From Paenibacillus elgii NBRC 100335 (GTDB lineage: Bacteria; Bacillota; Bacilli; Paenibacillales; NBRC-103111), in the NCBI RefSeq assembly GCF_004000865.1, contig NZ_BIMB01000012.1:1-64000 (forward strand): a stretch of DNA of 64,000 nt, read 5' to 3'. How positions within the stretch are numbered: position 1 is the first letter of the stretch; each line of letters opens with the position of its first letter. Shown in pieces: positions 20,121 through 28,951 of the stretch. Below the pieces are notes generated by a model, which saw nothing but the letters and a program-made list of their open reading frames with translations, ran no database searches and was not told the DNA's origin. The translations under genes and the position numbers were made by a program.

Positions 20121-21251
20121 TTATTGCGCGCAGGGCGTCGGCACGAGGGTCGTGACGGCGAACCGGCCGTCGGTGTGGATGCGGAGCTCACCGCCTACCA
20201 GCCGCGTCCGTTCCTCCATACCGCTGAGCCCGAGTCCCCTGTCCATAGCGGCCGAATCCGGCAGCGTCCCGTTATTGGAAACGGTCATGGCTACATTGGA
20301 CTCCTCGAAGCTCATCTCGATAAGCACTTCGGTAGCCTGCCCGTGACGAAGGGCGTTGGTCACGGCTTCTTGAGCATTCCGGTAAAGCACGATTTCAAGA
20401 CTCGGATAGAGCGGGCGCGGCATCCCGGCGATTTCGCAGCGAATTTGAACCTGAGGATCGGCTGCGAAGTCCTCGATCAGCCGCTTGAGCGAGAAGCTCT
20501 GACCCTCCTCCGCCGGCGGCTTCATCCGCCGGACCGTCCGCCGCAGCGTCTCCATCGCTTCCGTCAGCTGATCCCGGACGATCCGGGTCATCTCCATGCC
20601 TTTCTCCGGCTGCCCGGGCGAAATCCGGATGATCGCTTCCAGCATCATTTTCAGCCGGATCAGCTTATGTCCGAGATCGTCGTGAATTTCGTGCGAGATG
20701 CGGGTCCGCTCCTCCGTCTGCGCCAGTTGCTCCACCTTGCCCGCGTATTCGACAAGCCTTCGCCGGGCGGCGTCCAGCTCGTAGGCTTTGCTTCGCAATT
20801 CGTCGTACACCTGCTCCAGCTCCCGCTTCCGGTCGCCGGTTTCCGCCCAGCCGTACAGCAGCAGCGCGCCGGTGGCAAGCAGCAGATTGGCCGTAAGCTT
20901 CAGCTCCATGTCGGGATGGGCGTTTAGCGAAACGTTCAACAGCATAGCCTGCAGCGCCAGCAAAAACCAGCGGAGTCCCGAGCGCTCCTTCAGCATATAA
21001 GCCGTCAACGTGGAGTAATGGCAGGCGAACATCATTCCTTCCGTTTGCAGGCTGAGCCAGGTGACGAACAGCATTTCGGCCGCAGCCGCCAGGTTCTGCG
21101 CCCGTCCGGGCAGCCACGTGCGGCTTATTTCCGCAACGGCAAGCAGGACCAGCGTGTAGAAAGCGAGCTGTCCGCTTTGTTCGAGCGGCAGCATATAAGC
21201 CGTGCTGACGGCGGGAAAAAGAATCAGTGCGTATCGCAGCAGTAAAAGCAT
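20121..21251 (-). CDS. Membrane sensor histidine kinase, HisKA_3 type (LnrJ-like)
   Basis: 376 residues. The first about 155 residues carry four to five hydrophobic segments with very short loops, so there is no large extracellular sensor; such intramembrane sensors usually detect membrane or transporter state. The phospho-acceptor region is ERTRISHEIHDDLGH (HisKA_3), followed by an ATPase domain ending in GLGLSGMEER. GGAGG lies 10 nt upstream of the ATG. It forms a two-component pair with the regulator downstream; ligand inferred to be a membrane-active antibiotic, by analogy only. Confidence 0.87.
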   Translation of the reverse strand: MLLLLRYALILFPAVSTAYMLPLEQSGQLAFYTLVLLAVAEISRTWLPGRAQNLAAAAEMLFVTWLSLQTEGMMFACHYSTLTAYMLKERSGLRWFLLALQAMLLNVSLNAHPDMELKLTANLLLATGALLLYGWAETGDRKRELEQVYDELRSKAYELDAARRRLVEYAGKVEQLAQTEERTRISHEIHDDLGHKLIRLKMMLEAIIRISPGQPEKGMEMTRIVRDQLTEAMETLRRTVRRMKPPAEEGQSFSLKRLIEDFAADPQVQIRCEIAGMPRPLYPSLEIVLYRNAQEAVTNALRHGQATEVLIEMSFEESNVAMTVSNNGTLPDSAAMDRGLGLSGMEERTRLVGGELRIHTDGRFAVTTLVPTPCAQ

Positions 21252-21273
21252 CCCTTATGCGCCTCCATATGCG

Positions 21274-21329
21274 ATTATATCATAAGGCGGGCCTTCATGA
21301 CTTTCGTCATTCCCAACAAATGACGAAAG
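21274..21329. promoter_or_regulatory. Candidate response-regulator operator and promoter in the divergent gap
   Basis: CTTTCGTCATT (21301-21311) and AATGACGAAAG (21319-21329) are perfect inverted 11-mers around 7 nt. On the - strand a consensus -10 TATAAT sits at 21274-21279, and its -35 position falls on the edge of the palindrome without a TTGACA match, as at activator-dependent promoters. A second candidate promoter, TTGGCG (21338-21343) with TACAAT (21362-21367), reads into the transporter genes. Confidence 0.6.
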
Positions 21330-21400
21330 CTACCTGCTTGGCGCCTTGAAGGGCGATACAATACAATCAAAGCATATCACCTTACAAGGAGCGGGCTCAC

Positions 21401-22336
21401 GTGTCATTTATCGAAATCAAAGATGTCGTCAAACGGTACGGCGGCAACATTTCCGTAGATCATTTGAATTTAAGCATCCGGCAGGGGGAAGTATTCGGTC
21501 TGCTCGGACCGAACGGAGCCGGGAAAAGCACCACGATCAAAATGCTCTGTGGGCTGCTCAAAATCGATCAAGGCGAAATGCGGATCGATGGGATTTCCGT
21601 TGCCGCGAATCCGCTGGAGATCAAGCGGAGGATCGGACTCGTGCCGCAGGAAATCGCGATCTACGAAAACTTGACAGCGCAGGAAAACGTCACGTTTTTC
21701 GGCAAGCTGTACGGTCTGCGGGGGGAACTGCTGCGCGAGCGGGTGCAGGAAGCGCTGGACTTCGTAGGGCTGTCGGACCGGCAGGGCGAGAAACCCGGCG
21801 CATATTCGGGAGGGATGAAGCGGCGCTTGAACATCGCGTGCGCGATCATGCACCGGCCGAAGCTGATCATCATGGACGAGCCGACGGTCGGGATCGATCC
21901 GCAATCCCGCAACCATATCCTCGATTCGGTTCGCAAGCTGAATCAGATGGGTTCGACCATCATTTACACGAGCCATTATATGGAAGAGGTTGCCGCAATC
22001 AGCACACGGGTCGGGATTATCGATCACGGTCACTTGATTGCCTGCGGCACGCAGGAGGATTTGCGGACGCTTGTCTCCTCGGACGAGAAGCTGCTCGTCA
22101 AAGTCGCGGAGGTCAAGGAAGAGGCCGTGGCCGAGCTAAAGGCCCATCCGCGCATCCAGCAAGTGGCGATAAACGACCGGACGCTCGAAATTTATTTGCC
22201 GACCTCGCCCAATTCGCTGCAGGACATTTTGTATATTTTATCGAAGCATCAGGTCGTCATTCAATCGCTGAGCCGCGTGGAACCGGACCTGGAGGCGCTG
22301 TTCCTGTCGTTGACGGGACGGACGCTTCGGGATTAG
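21401..22336 (+). CDS. ABC-2 type transporter ATPase (LnrL-like)
   Basis: 311 residues, GTG start after AAGGAGCGGG. Walker A GPNGAGKST, signature YSGGMKRR, Walker B LIIMDEPTVGID and H-loop TSHYMEE, as in the DrrA/LnrL class of drug-exporting ATPases. A C-terminal extension of about 90 residues follows the ATPase core. First gene of a rightward operon with two ABC-2 permeases, divergent from its probable two-component regulators. Lipopeptide or polyene resistance is inferred from this layout. Confidence 0.9.
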   Translation: MSFIEIKDVVKRYGGNISVDHLNLSIRQGEVFGLLGPNGAGKSTTIKMLCGLLKIDQGEMRIDGISVAANPLEIKRRIGLVPQEIAIYENLTAQENVTFFGKLYGLRGELLRERVQEALDFVGLSDRQGEKPGAYSGGMKRRLNIACAIMHRPKLIIMDEPTVGIDPQSRNHILDSVRKLNQMGSTIIYTSHYMEEVAAISTRVGIIDHGHLIACGTQEDLRTLVSSDEKLLVKVAEVKEEAVAELKAHPRIQQVAINDRTLEIYLPTSPNSLQDILYILSKHQVVIQSLSRVEPDLEALFLSLTGRTLRD

Positions 22337-22349
22337 GGGGGCGGAGAGC

Positions 22350-23525
22350 ATGCGCATTTTATGGACCGTAGCTGGTTACGAGCTTCTACGGTTAAGCCGC
22401 ATCAAAGTGGTGCTGCTTGTTTTGTTTTTGCTGCCGCTGCTTCTGATCTTAATCTTAGGCGCGGCGCTCTCCAAGGAATTTAAAGCGGAGGATGTCAAGA
22501 TCACGCCCGTGAAGGTCGCCGTGGTGAATCAGGATCAGAGCCGGTGGAGCGAGCCGCTTAAGGCGTATTTCGACAATCCGAGAACCAAGGAAATCCTCCA
22601 GACGCAGGAATCGCCCAGCCGCGACGAAGCGGTGCGTGCGCTTCAAGACGGAAGAGCCGATTACGGTCTGATCGTGCCTGAGGGCTTCGGGGAAGCTTTG
22701 CTGCAGGGCAAACCGGCTTCGTGGGAGCTGATTGCCGGTAAAGACCGGGGACAGAACCTGATCGCCGAGACGGCGCTGGAAAGCTATCTCGCTTACGCGA
22801 ACAGCATGCAGGCTGCCGCATTGACTTTGGGGCCGCAGGCCGTATTGAATCAGCTCGCCGATGCATCCGTCTATGCCGGCGCTTCGGAATCGTTCGTTAC
22901 GACGGGCAGGCTGGGAAACGAAGGCAACGAATATACCGCACTCCAATATTATGCCGTCTCGATGCTCGTCATGTTCATGCTGTACGCCGGGATGACGGCA
23001 TCCATCAGTCTGGTCAACGAGCGAGAGGATCACACGCTATTCAGACTCGGCTCCATGCCGGTTACGATGAATCAGGTCATCTTCGGCAAAATGCTCGGAA
23101 ACGGCCTTCTGACCTTGTTCCAGGCGTGCGTCATCATCGGTGTGACGCATTATGCGTATGGCGTCGACTGGGGGAACCGTCCGGCCATCCTGCTTGCGGT
23201 ATGTCTGTCCGTTACGTTGGCTTCGATGGCGCTGGCGATGCTAAACTCGCTGTGCTGCCGCAGCATCAAGTCGGTGACGATGGCGTTCCAAATCGTCATT
23301 ATGCTGATGACCTTTTTAAGCGGGGGCTTTATTCCGCAGTTAGGGGCACTTGAGCGGATCGGGGAATTTACGGTCAATCATTGGGCCATGCAAAGCATTC
23401 TGCAGTTGATGTTGGATGGAAACCCGCAGCTCGTGCTGCATCATGTTACGGTTTTGGCTGCGATTGCCGCCGCGCTGGCGGCCGTTGCTTTCGCGGCGTA
23501 CCGGAAGGTGGGATACCGTGAATAG
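22350..23525 (+). CDS. ABC-2 type permease (LnrM-like)
   Basis: 391 residues. One N-terminal membrane helix, a large extracellular segment of about 150 residues, then five more helices near the C-terminus: the ABC2_membrane_3 topology. It begins 13 bases after the ATPase gene and overlaps the next permease gene by 8 bases. It probably pairs with that permease and the ATPase as one pump. Confidence 0.88.
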   Translation: MRILWTVAGYELLRLSRIKVVLLVLFLLPLLLILILGAALSKEFKAEDVKITPVKVAVVNQDQSRWSEPLKAYFDNPRTKEILQTQESPSRDEAVRALQDGRADYGLIVPEGFGEALLQGKPASWELIAGKDRGQNLIAETALESYLAYANSMQAAALTLGPQAVLNQLADASVYAGASESFVTTGRLGNEGNEYTALQYYAVSMLVMFMLYAGMTASISLVNEREDHTLFRLGSMPVTMNQVIFGKMLGNGLLTLFQACVIIGVTHYAYGVDWGNRPAILLAVCLSVTLASMALAMLNSLCCRSIKSVTMAFQIVIMLMTFLSGGFIPQLGALERIGEFTVNHWAMQSILQLMLDGNPQLVLHHVTVLAAIAAALAAVAFAAYRKVGYRE

Positions 23526-24657
23526 TCTGTTTATCGCCCTCAATTTAATCAAAAGGACGATCGGAAACCGGAGAGGCTTCCTGTTGTTTATCATAACCCC
23601 GGCTTTGATCATGTCGCTCATTATCGGCTTTGCCGCGAAGCAGGACGAGAAGGCATCCGTCCTTTATATCAATTCTGACGAAGGGCCGGTAGGCCGGCAT
23701 ATTTTACGGGAGCTTGAGTATACCGGCCGCTATCGGCTTTCCGCCGCGGCAACACCCGACGCGATGCGAACGGCGGTGATCGAGCATAAGGCGGAGGCCG
23801 CTTTCATCATTCCCGCGGGCTTCTCCGAAGGGTTGAAGGAAGGCAGGGGCATGCATGTGGAGCTGCTGGAGTTGTCCATGAGCGAGGCGTCCTTCACGCT
23901 GCGGATGAGCTTGGACCAAACGATTCGCCGGGTGAGCACGGCAATGCGCGCGCTGGACGCTTCGGGTCAGGCGGACGACCGGCTGAATCTCGTTCTGGAG
24001 CAGGTGGAGAAGCATCAGGTTCGTGCGGCACGCACCGACTATGGCTGGTACGCCAGTCCGGCGCTCGGCCTCGCAACGGGTATCCTGCTGATGTTCCTGA
24101 TGGGGCTGGTCAACAGCTCCGTTTCCATCATGGTCGAAGACCGGAAGCAAAAAACGATGACCCGCATCTTTACGGCTCCCGTCCGCGCCTATGAGATCAT
24201 GCTCGGCAATTTCCTCGGCAGCTTCGCGGTAGGCACGCTGCAAATCGTGCTGGTGCTGACGTTTACCCGGTATGTGATGAACTTTTCGTACGGGCTGCCT
24301 TTCATGCAGCATTTGCTTGTGATGGAGTGCTTCCTGCTGGCGGTCATCGGCATCGGCAGCGCGGTGGCCGGATTGATCCGCAACAGCGAAAATATCGGCG
24401 CCGTCAATTCGATGGTTTCCGCACCGACCTGCATGCTGGGCGGCTGCTTTTGGCCAGTATCGATCATGCCCGAGTTTATGCAAAAGCTGGCCAATTTCGT
24501 ACCGCAAACCTGGGCGATCGAGGCCATCCGGAGGCTCGGCTCGGGTCAAGGGCTAGGGGATGTCGCCATGCATCTGAGCGTACTGGGACTTTTCGCCCTG
24601 GTGCTGCTCGGCATCGGCTCCGTCGTAATGAAGCCGGGTGAAACGGAGGCTGGCTAG
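23518..24657 (+). CDS. ABC-2 type permease, second subunit (LnrN-like)
   Basis: 379 residues from the GTG at 23518, chosen because GGAAGGTGGG lies just upstream and the start overlaps the previous stop; the frame is open further upstream (23416) but without such a site. Same topology as its neighbour: N-terminal helix, extracellular domain of about 130 residues, C-terminal membrane block ending in the CFWPVSIMPEFMQ region typical of ABC-2 permeases. Last gene before a clear terminator. Confidence 0.88.
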   Translation: MNSLFIALNLIKRTIGNRRGFLLFIITPALIMSLIIGFAAKQDEKASVLYINSDEGPVGRHILRELEYTGRYRLSAAATPDAMRTAVIEHKAEAAFIIPAGFSEGLKEGRGMHVELLELSMSEASFTLRMSLDQTIRRVSTAMRALDASGQADDRLNLVLEQVEKHQVRAARTDYGWYASPALGLATGILLMFLMGLVNSSVSIMVEDRKQKTMTRIFTAPVRAYEIMLGNFLGSFAVGTLQIVLVLTFTRYVMNFSYGLPFMQHLLVMECFLLAVIGIGSAVAGLIRNSENIGAVNSMVSAPTCMLGGCFWPVSIMPEFMQKLANFVPQTWAIEAIRRLGSGQGLGDVAMHLSVLGLFALVLLGIGSVVMKPGETEAG

Positions 24658-24687
24658 CGGCGGGAAGCAGTAAAGTATACGTTGTAA

Positions 24688-24716
24688 CGTCTTCGCCTTG
24701 GGGCGAAGGCGTTTTT
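24688..24716 (+). terminator. Terminator of the ABC-2 transporter operon
   Basis: CTTCGCC (24691-24697) pairs with GGCGAAG (24702-24708), extended by ACG/CGT, then GTTTTT. Confidence 0.8.
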
Positions 24717-24783
24717 CGTTTCGGAGGCAGCGCGGCCACAAAAAAATAGGTTAAAAAAACGTTAAAAAAATCAATAATCCAAG

Positions 24784-24812
24784 TTGCTAAATCATATGAT
24801 TCATAATAAGAT
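24784..24812 (+). promoter_or_regulatory. Promoter in the 24658-24964 gap
   Basis: TTGCTA (24784-24789), 17-nt spacer, TAAGAT (24807-24812). The 307-base gap otherwise holds the terminator above and an AT-rich stretch; no gene is visible in it. The transcript would carry a leader of about 145 nt before the GTG at 24965. Confidence 0.6.
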
Positions 24813-24964
24813 AGAACTAAGAAACAGAATAGTCAGAAAATTCTATCAAAGAGAGAGGCGTTTTCGACTAGCGTTCACGCCAATACACACGCCGGCAGCA
24901 GCACGGACCGAACCAGAAGACGTCGCTGTTCATTAAGCAAGATATCATCAAGGAGGGGATTGCC

Positions 24965-25561
24965 GTGAGCAAGAGTCATGAAGTGGAATATTGCAACCTT
25001 GAGTTACGGTTTGACCGTCGGCTAATCCGTAACTTCATCAAAACACTCATTCAAGAAGGCTACTCGCTCTATTGGAACGAGAGTGACCAACAGTTTATCG
25101 TCTCGATCCGGACCGGCCGCAAGCTGGTAAAGCTGCGGTTTCAGCGGATCGGCGAGCGGTATAAAATCGTAGGCAATTATTCCTTCAAAGACGAAAAGCT
25201 GGCGGAGCTGATGGAAAAGATGATCGGCGATACCCGCGGTCACGCTGTAGTAAAGCGCTTTAAAGACCGGCAGATTCTGATTGAAAACATCATGTTCGGC
25301 GAAATCATCCGTATGGTTGAAATTTCGGGGGTGGAACATAAGGTGTTATTCCAAAAGGAACCAGTGGTCACGGTGGAAGAAATGATGCAGGCGTTCCGGT
25401 CCAGACGACCGGACGAACGGATTCCGGTGCTGCGGCTGGAGCTGGATTACGAGCTGGCTACGCTGCATGATGCGATTCAGGAGGGGGACCGGGAAGCGGT
25501 CGAACGATGTAAGGAAAGGCTGATGGAATTCCGGCATGAGATGCTGCTTCTCGAAATGTAA
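24965..25561 (+). CDS. Conserved-looking protein of unknown function
   Basis: 198 residues, GTG start behind AAGGAGGGGA. I do not recognise it. The N-terminal half is basic and beta-rich in pattern (LELRFDRRLIRNFIK, FIVSIRTGRKLVKLRF); the C-terminal third is helical and charged (EVEERMM-like repeats, DAIQEGDREAVERCKERLM). No signal peptide or membrane segment, so cytoplasmic. It has its own promoter and terminator and codon use like the neighbours, so it is a real gene, not recent foreign DNA. Confidence 0.75.
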   Translation: MSKSHEVEYCNLELRFDRRLIRNFIKTLIQEGYSLYWNESDQQFIVSIRTGRKLVKLRFQRIGERYKIVGNYSFKDEKLAELMEKMIGDTRGHAVVKRFKDRQILIENIMFGEIIRMVEISGVEHKVLFQKEPVVTVEEMMQAFRSRRPDERIPVLRLELDYELATLHDAIQEGDREAVERCKERLMEFRHEMLLLEM

Positions 25562-25627
25562 CTTCATAATACGGCTGAGGAAAGGCGTTGGCGGAACGTA
25601 CCGCAGCGCAGCGAAATGCCGCTGAAC

Positions 25628-25661
25628 GGCCTGTGCGAGGTTTAGGAGCACAGGCCTTTTT
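25628..25661 (+). terminator. Terminator after the unknown gene
   Basis: GGCCTGTGC (25628-25636) pairs perfectly with GCACAGGCC (25648-25656), then TTTTT. The convergent tetR gene ends just beyond it. Confidence 0.85.
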
Positions 25662-25667
25662 AACGTG

Positions 25668-26258
25668 TTATGAGATAGGCGGGGTCGCACGAATTCCTTC
25701 AAATGCGTTCATTACCAATTGCTGCACATAGGCATCGTCCAATTTTTCGCCTGTCACAAGCATGCGATAGAAAATCGGCCCGTAAAGGAGATCGATACAT
25801 AATCCGATATCAAGATTTTTTTTCAATTCCCCGCGCTGAATCCCTTTTTCCAGAAGCTGACTGGCCTCACGCCGGCGGGGCTGGAAATATCGGGCCCGAT
25901 AGGCTTCTGCCAATCCGGGATCAAACTGCCCTTCGCCCAATAACTCCGTAATGATGGTCCCCTCCCGACTTGTCAAAAACCGGGTTACATTCGTAGCATG
26001 AATGAGAATATCGTTTAAGGTCGAGCCCGTATCAGGCACGGGTAACCTTGCCGAGGCGGCAGAAAGAAACCCATCCATGACAACGGCAGCCTTGTTAGGC
26101 CACCATTTATAAATCGTCGCTTTGCTGACTTTCGCGCGATCTGCAATTTTGTCAACGGTGACCGCCGCAAAACCATTCTCCAACAATAGTTCGTAGGAAG
26201 CGGAAAGGATAGACTTTTGAGTTTCGACATTACGTGGCCGACCTCTTTTGCCGTGCAC
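25668..26258 (-). CDS. TetR-family repressor
   Basis: 196 residues from the GTG at 26258, which has GAAAGGG at good spacing; a TTG at 26297 would extend it by 13 residues but overlaps no better site. The N-terminal helix-turn-helix is clear (VDKIADRAKVSKATIYKWWPNKA). The rest is the ligand-binding TetR_C domain (GTIITELLGEG, FYRMLVTGE). It is divergent from an MFS efflux gene and the gap carries three copies of a palindromic operator, so it most likely represses both itself and the pump until a small molecule binds. Confidence 0.9.
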   Translation of the reverse strand: MHGKRGRPRNVETQKSILSASYELLLENGFAAVTVDKIADRAKVSKATIYKWWPNKAAVVMDGFLSAASARLPVPDTGSTLNDILIHATNVTRFLTSREGTIITELLGEGQFDPGLAEAYRARYFQPRRREASQLLEKGIQRGELKKNLDIGLCIDLLYGPIFYRMLVTGEKLDDAYVQQLVMNAFEGIRATPPIS

Positions 26259-26302
26259 CGTAATCATCCCTTTCGTAATTTCACGTCTTATACGCAAATA
26301 TA

Positions 26303-26422
26303 AACTATACGTTCAGTATAACAATCATGGACAAAAAAGAAAAATTGAAACTGCCTATTTACAAAACTAAACGTTCAGTATATTATTTCATTATCGAATT
26401 AATAAACTATACGTACAGTATT
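26303..26422. promoter_or_regulatory. Three operator copies for the TetR repressor
   Basis: AACTATACGTTCAGTATA (26303-26320), AACTAAACGTTCAGTATA (26365-26382) and AACTATACGTACAGTATT (26405-26422) share the near-palindrome ACTATACGTWCAGTAT. The first lies next to the tetR start, the last two upstream of the pump gene; spacings are 62 and 40 bases. Confidence 0.85.
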
Positions 26423-26520
26423 TAATAAAACGATTAGGAGGGAATAGCTGGAGATCGTTAGCCGTTTTTTTTGGCAGGGACTGTAGAGCATTTTATTTAT
26501 CAAATAAGGAGTGGACTAAA

Positions 26521-27717
26521 ATGACTGATTTAAAAAATAAACAAGCCATCGAGAAAAATATTCCGACATGGTTAACCATTCTTTTGGCGGCGGCATGCGG
26601 TATCATTGTCGCTAATCTTTACTATGCACAGCCCTTGATCGGGTTAATTAGCTCTTCCATCGGACTTTCTGAAAGCAGTGCCGGCTTTATCGTCACGCTA
26701 ACGCAGATTGGTTACGTTGTCGGTTTGCTTTTCATCGTGCCTTTGGGAGATATCGTTGAAAACCGCAGGCTGATCGTTGTATCGTTACTTCTTACAGCAG
26801 TAGCCCTTGCAGCTGCCGCTATGGCGAAGCAGCCATTGCTTTTCTTGGGGGCGTCCCTTATTATCGGGCTGGGTTCGGTTGCAACCCAAGTGCTTGTACC
26901 TTTTGCTTCGTATCTGGCAACAGAAACGACACGCGGCCGCGTTGTCGGCAATATCATGAGCGGTTTGCTGCTTGGAATCATGCTATCTCGTCCTTTGTCC
27001 AGTCTGGTAGCCGATTTGTTTGGGTGGCATGCCATATTCGCTTTGTCTGCCGCAGCCGTTGTTATTTTGGCGATCGTTCTATCGAAAGTGCTGCCTGCAA
27101 GAAGGCCGGCGACAACCACACACTATGCGGTACTGCTTGGTTCGATGTGGCACTTGCTGCGAACGACCCCGATCTTACGCCGTCGCGCTGCGTATCACGC
27201 GTGTGTGTTTGCGACATTCAGCTTATTTTGGACGACCGTTCCATTGCTGTTATCCGGCCCGGTATTTCATTTTTCGCAGAAAGCCATTGCGTTGTTTGCT
27301 CTTGCCGGAGTCGCGGGTGCGGTAGCGGCCCCCATTGCCGGTCGGCTGGCTGATCGCGGCTGGACGAGGCTCGGAACATGGATAGCGCTGGCTACCGTCG
27401 TCATTTCTGTTCTGTTGCCGCTCATGATCCAAACCGGTTCGCCCATCGGAATCGCCGTTCTGGTCATTTCGGCCATATTGTTGGACGCGGGAGTATCTGC
27501 AAATCTGGTGTTCGGCCAACGCGCGATCTTTTCCTTGGGACCGGAGATTCGCAGTCGTCTGAACGGGCTTTTCATGGCTCTATTCTTTTTTGGCGGAGCT
27601 ATCGGGTCTGCCATTGGGGGGTGGGCGTACGCCTCGGGGGGATGGAGTACAGTGTTATGGATCGGAATAGCTTTCCCCGTCGCTGCCATGCTTTATTTTG
27701 CCACGGAGAAGAAGTAA
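26521..27717 (+). CDS. MFS efflux transporter
   Basis: 398 residues, 12 predicted membrane helices, ATG behind AAGGAG. The loop between helices 2 and 3 has the MFS motif A variant [10 protein letters not shown]; the equivalent in the second half is [12 protein letters not shown]. It resembles the inner-membrane drug/metabolite exporters of the YnfM/EmrD-like group. Divergent from the TetR gene with shared operators, so an inducible pump is likely. Substrate unknown. Confidence 0.88.
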   Translation: MTDLKNKQAIEKNIPTWLTILLAAACGIIVANLYYAQPLIGLISSSIGLSESSAGFIVTLTQIGYVVGLLFIVPLGDIVENRRLIVVSLLLTAVALAAAAMAKQPLLFLGASLIIGLGSVATQVLVPFASYLATETTRGRVVGNIMSGLLLGIMLSRPLSSLVADLFGWHAIFALSAAAVVILAIVLSKVLPARRPATTTHYAVLLGSMWHLLRTTPILRRRAAYHACVFATFSLFWTTVPLLLSGPVFHFSQKAIALFALAGVAGAVAAPIAGRLADRGWTRLGTWIALATVVISVLLPLMIQTGSPIGIAVLVISAILLDAGVSANLVFGQRAIFSLGPEIRSRLNGLFMALFFFGGAIGSAIGGWAYASGGWSTVLWIGIAFPVAAMLYFATEKK

Positions 27718-27721
27718 TTTC

Positions 27722-27787
27722 ATAAGCAGCCTCTTGAAGAGATACTTAAGCAGCGGGGAGATGTTTGCCTTGGCTGCTTATTTTGTT
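27722..27787 (+). terminator. Terminator-like stem after the MFS gene
   Basis: ATAAGCAGCC (27722-27731) pairs perfectly with GGCTGCTTAT (27772-27781), followed by TTTGTTT. The 40-nt loop is long for a simple terminator. Confidence 0.6.
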
Positions 27788-27827
27788 TATGAAGATGAGG
27801 GCTTTCTATAGATGGGGGATTCACCGC

Positions 27828-27856
27828 TTGACATAAACTGTACAAATGTCCGATAT
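27828..27856 (+). promoter_or_regulatory. Promoter of the gluconate operon
   Basis: TTGACA (27828-27833), 17-nt spacer, CGATAT (27851-27856; weak -10). No convincing cre or LacI operator was found; GTTAAC centred near 27887 is a short palindrome worth testing. Confidence 0.5.
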
Positions 27857-27929
27857 ATGCGCAATAGTAGATGAAAACAGCATTGTTAACGTGTGCATTT
27901 CTATGTTATGATGAATGGGAGGTGGTCCC

Positions 27930-28928
27930 ATGAGTGTTACGATCAAAGACATCGCCAAACTGGCCGGCGTGTCGCATACGACCGTTTCCCGGGCTTTGAA
28001 CGACAGCCCGCTGATCAACCCGGAAACGAAAGAGCGCATCAAAGCGATCGCGGGAAGCATGAATTACACACCGAATTACAGCGCACGAAGCTTAGTGCTG
28101 GATCGATCATACAATTTAGGGCTGTTTTTCACAACCCTGCATACCGGTACATCCGCCGGATTTTTGTACGAAGCCATCAAAGGCGTGAACGACGTCATTA
28201 AAGACGAGTACAACTTGATTGTGCGGGGGATTGACGATTACAAGAGTTTTCATAAAGTGAACCGCAAAAATTTCGACGGCATCATCGTCATGAGCCAAAG
28301 CGAAAGCGACCAGTCGTTCATCGAATATGCTTCGGACAAAGAGATTCCGCTTGTGGTGCTAAACCGGCCCGTCGAAAGCGTTCAAGTGATGAACTTCGTT
28401 CCGGACGACCAGAGCGGCGCTTACACGCTAACGGAATATTTGGTGCAGCAGGGACACCGCCATATTGCGATTATTGAGGGGAAACAGGGGTTCAAATCGA
28501 CGCAAGCCCGCCGCGACGGCTATCGTGAGGCGCTCCACAAGCACGGGATCACCGTGCCGGAAGCGTATTACGTAAGCGGCAATTATGATCTGGAAAGCGG
28601 CCATGCGGCCATGAGCAAGCTGCTGGAGCTGCCCGACCGTCCGACCGCCGTCTTTTGCTGCAACGACGACATGGCGCTCGGTGCGGTGAAAGCTGTGACG
28701 GAGCGGGGCTTGTCGGTGCCGGAAGACATCTCGGTAGCGGGCTTTGACGACCACCTGTTCTCGGCCTTCATGTCGCCTGCGCTGACCACGGTTCGCAGAC
28801 CGATCGAAGAGCTGAGCCGGGCCGGAGCGGAGAAGCTACTAAAATTCATCGAGACGAAGCATTCGGAAAAATCGGTCGTTCTTTTCCATACGGAGCTGGT
28901 CATTCGCGACTCCGTTAAATCCATTTAA
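27930..28928 (+). CDS. LacI-family transcriptional regulator
   Basis: 332 residues from the ATG at 27930; GGGAGGTGG at 27917-27925 is its ribosome site, so the earlier in-frame ATG is excluded. DNA-binding helices TIKDIAKLAGVSHTTVSRAL at the N-terminus, then hinge and a periplasmic-binding-like sensor domain (VFCCNDDMALGAVKAV, VAGFDDH). First gene of an operon with gluconokinase and 6-phosphogluconate dehydrogenase. It probably controls this operon in response to a sugar acid; B. subtilis uses a GntR-type regulator for the same job. Confidence 0.9.
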   Translation: MSVTIKDIAKLAGVSHTTVSRALNDSPLINPETKERIKAIAGSMNYTPNYSARSLVLDRSYNLGLFFTTLHTGTSAGFLYEAIKGVNDVIKDEYNLIVRGIDDYKSFHKVNRKNFDGIIVMSQSESDQSFIEYASDKEIPLVVLNRPVESVQVMNFVPDDQSGAYTLTEYLVQQGHRHIAIIEGKQGFKSTQARRDGYREALHKHGITVPEAYYVSGNYDLESGHAAMSKLLELPDRPTAVFCCNDDMALGAVKAVTERGLSVPEDISVAGFDDHLFSAFMSPALTTVRRPIEELSRAGAEKLLKFIETKHSEKSVVLFHTELVIRDSVKSI

Positions 28929-28951
28929 TTCGTTTGGGGAGGCCAACTAAC

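Noticed and set aside
21346-22371. 341-codon + strand frame overlapping the ABC-2 ATPase gene
   Set aside because: Arg/Gly-rich composition without domains; the overlapping frame has all ATPase motifs and the ribosome site.
27834-27929. cre site in the gluconate operon promoter region
   Set aside because: TGTTAACGTGTGCA near 27884 matches the consensus only in part.
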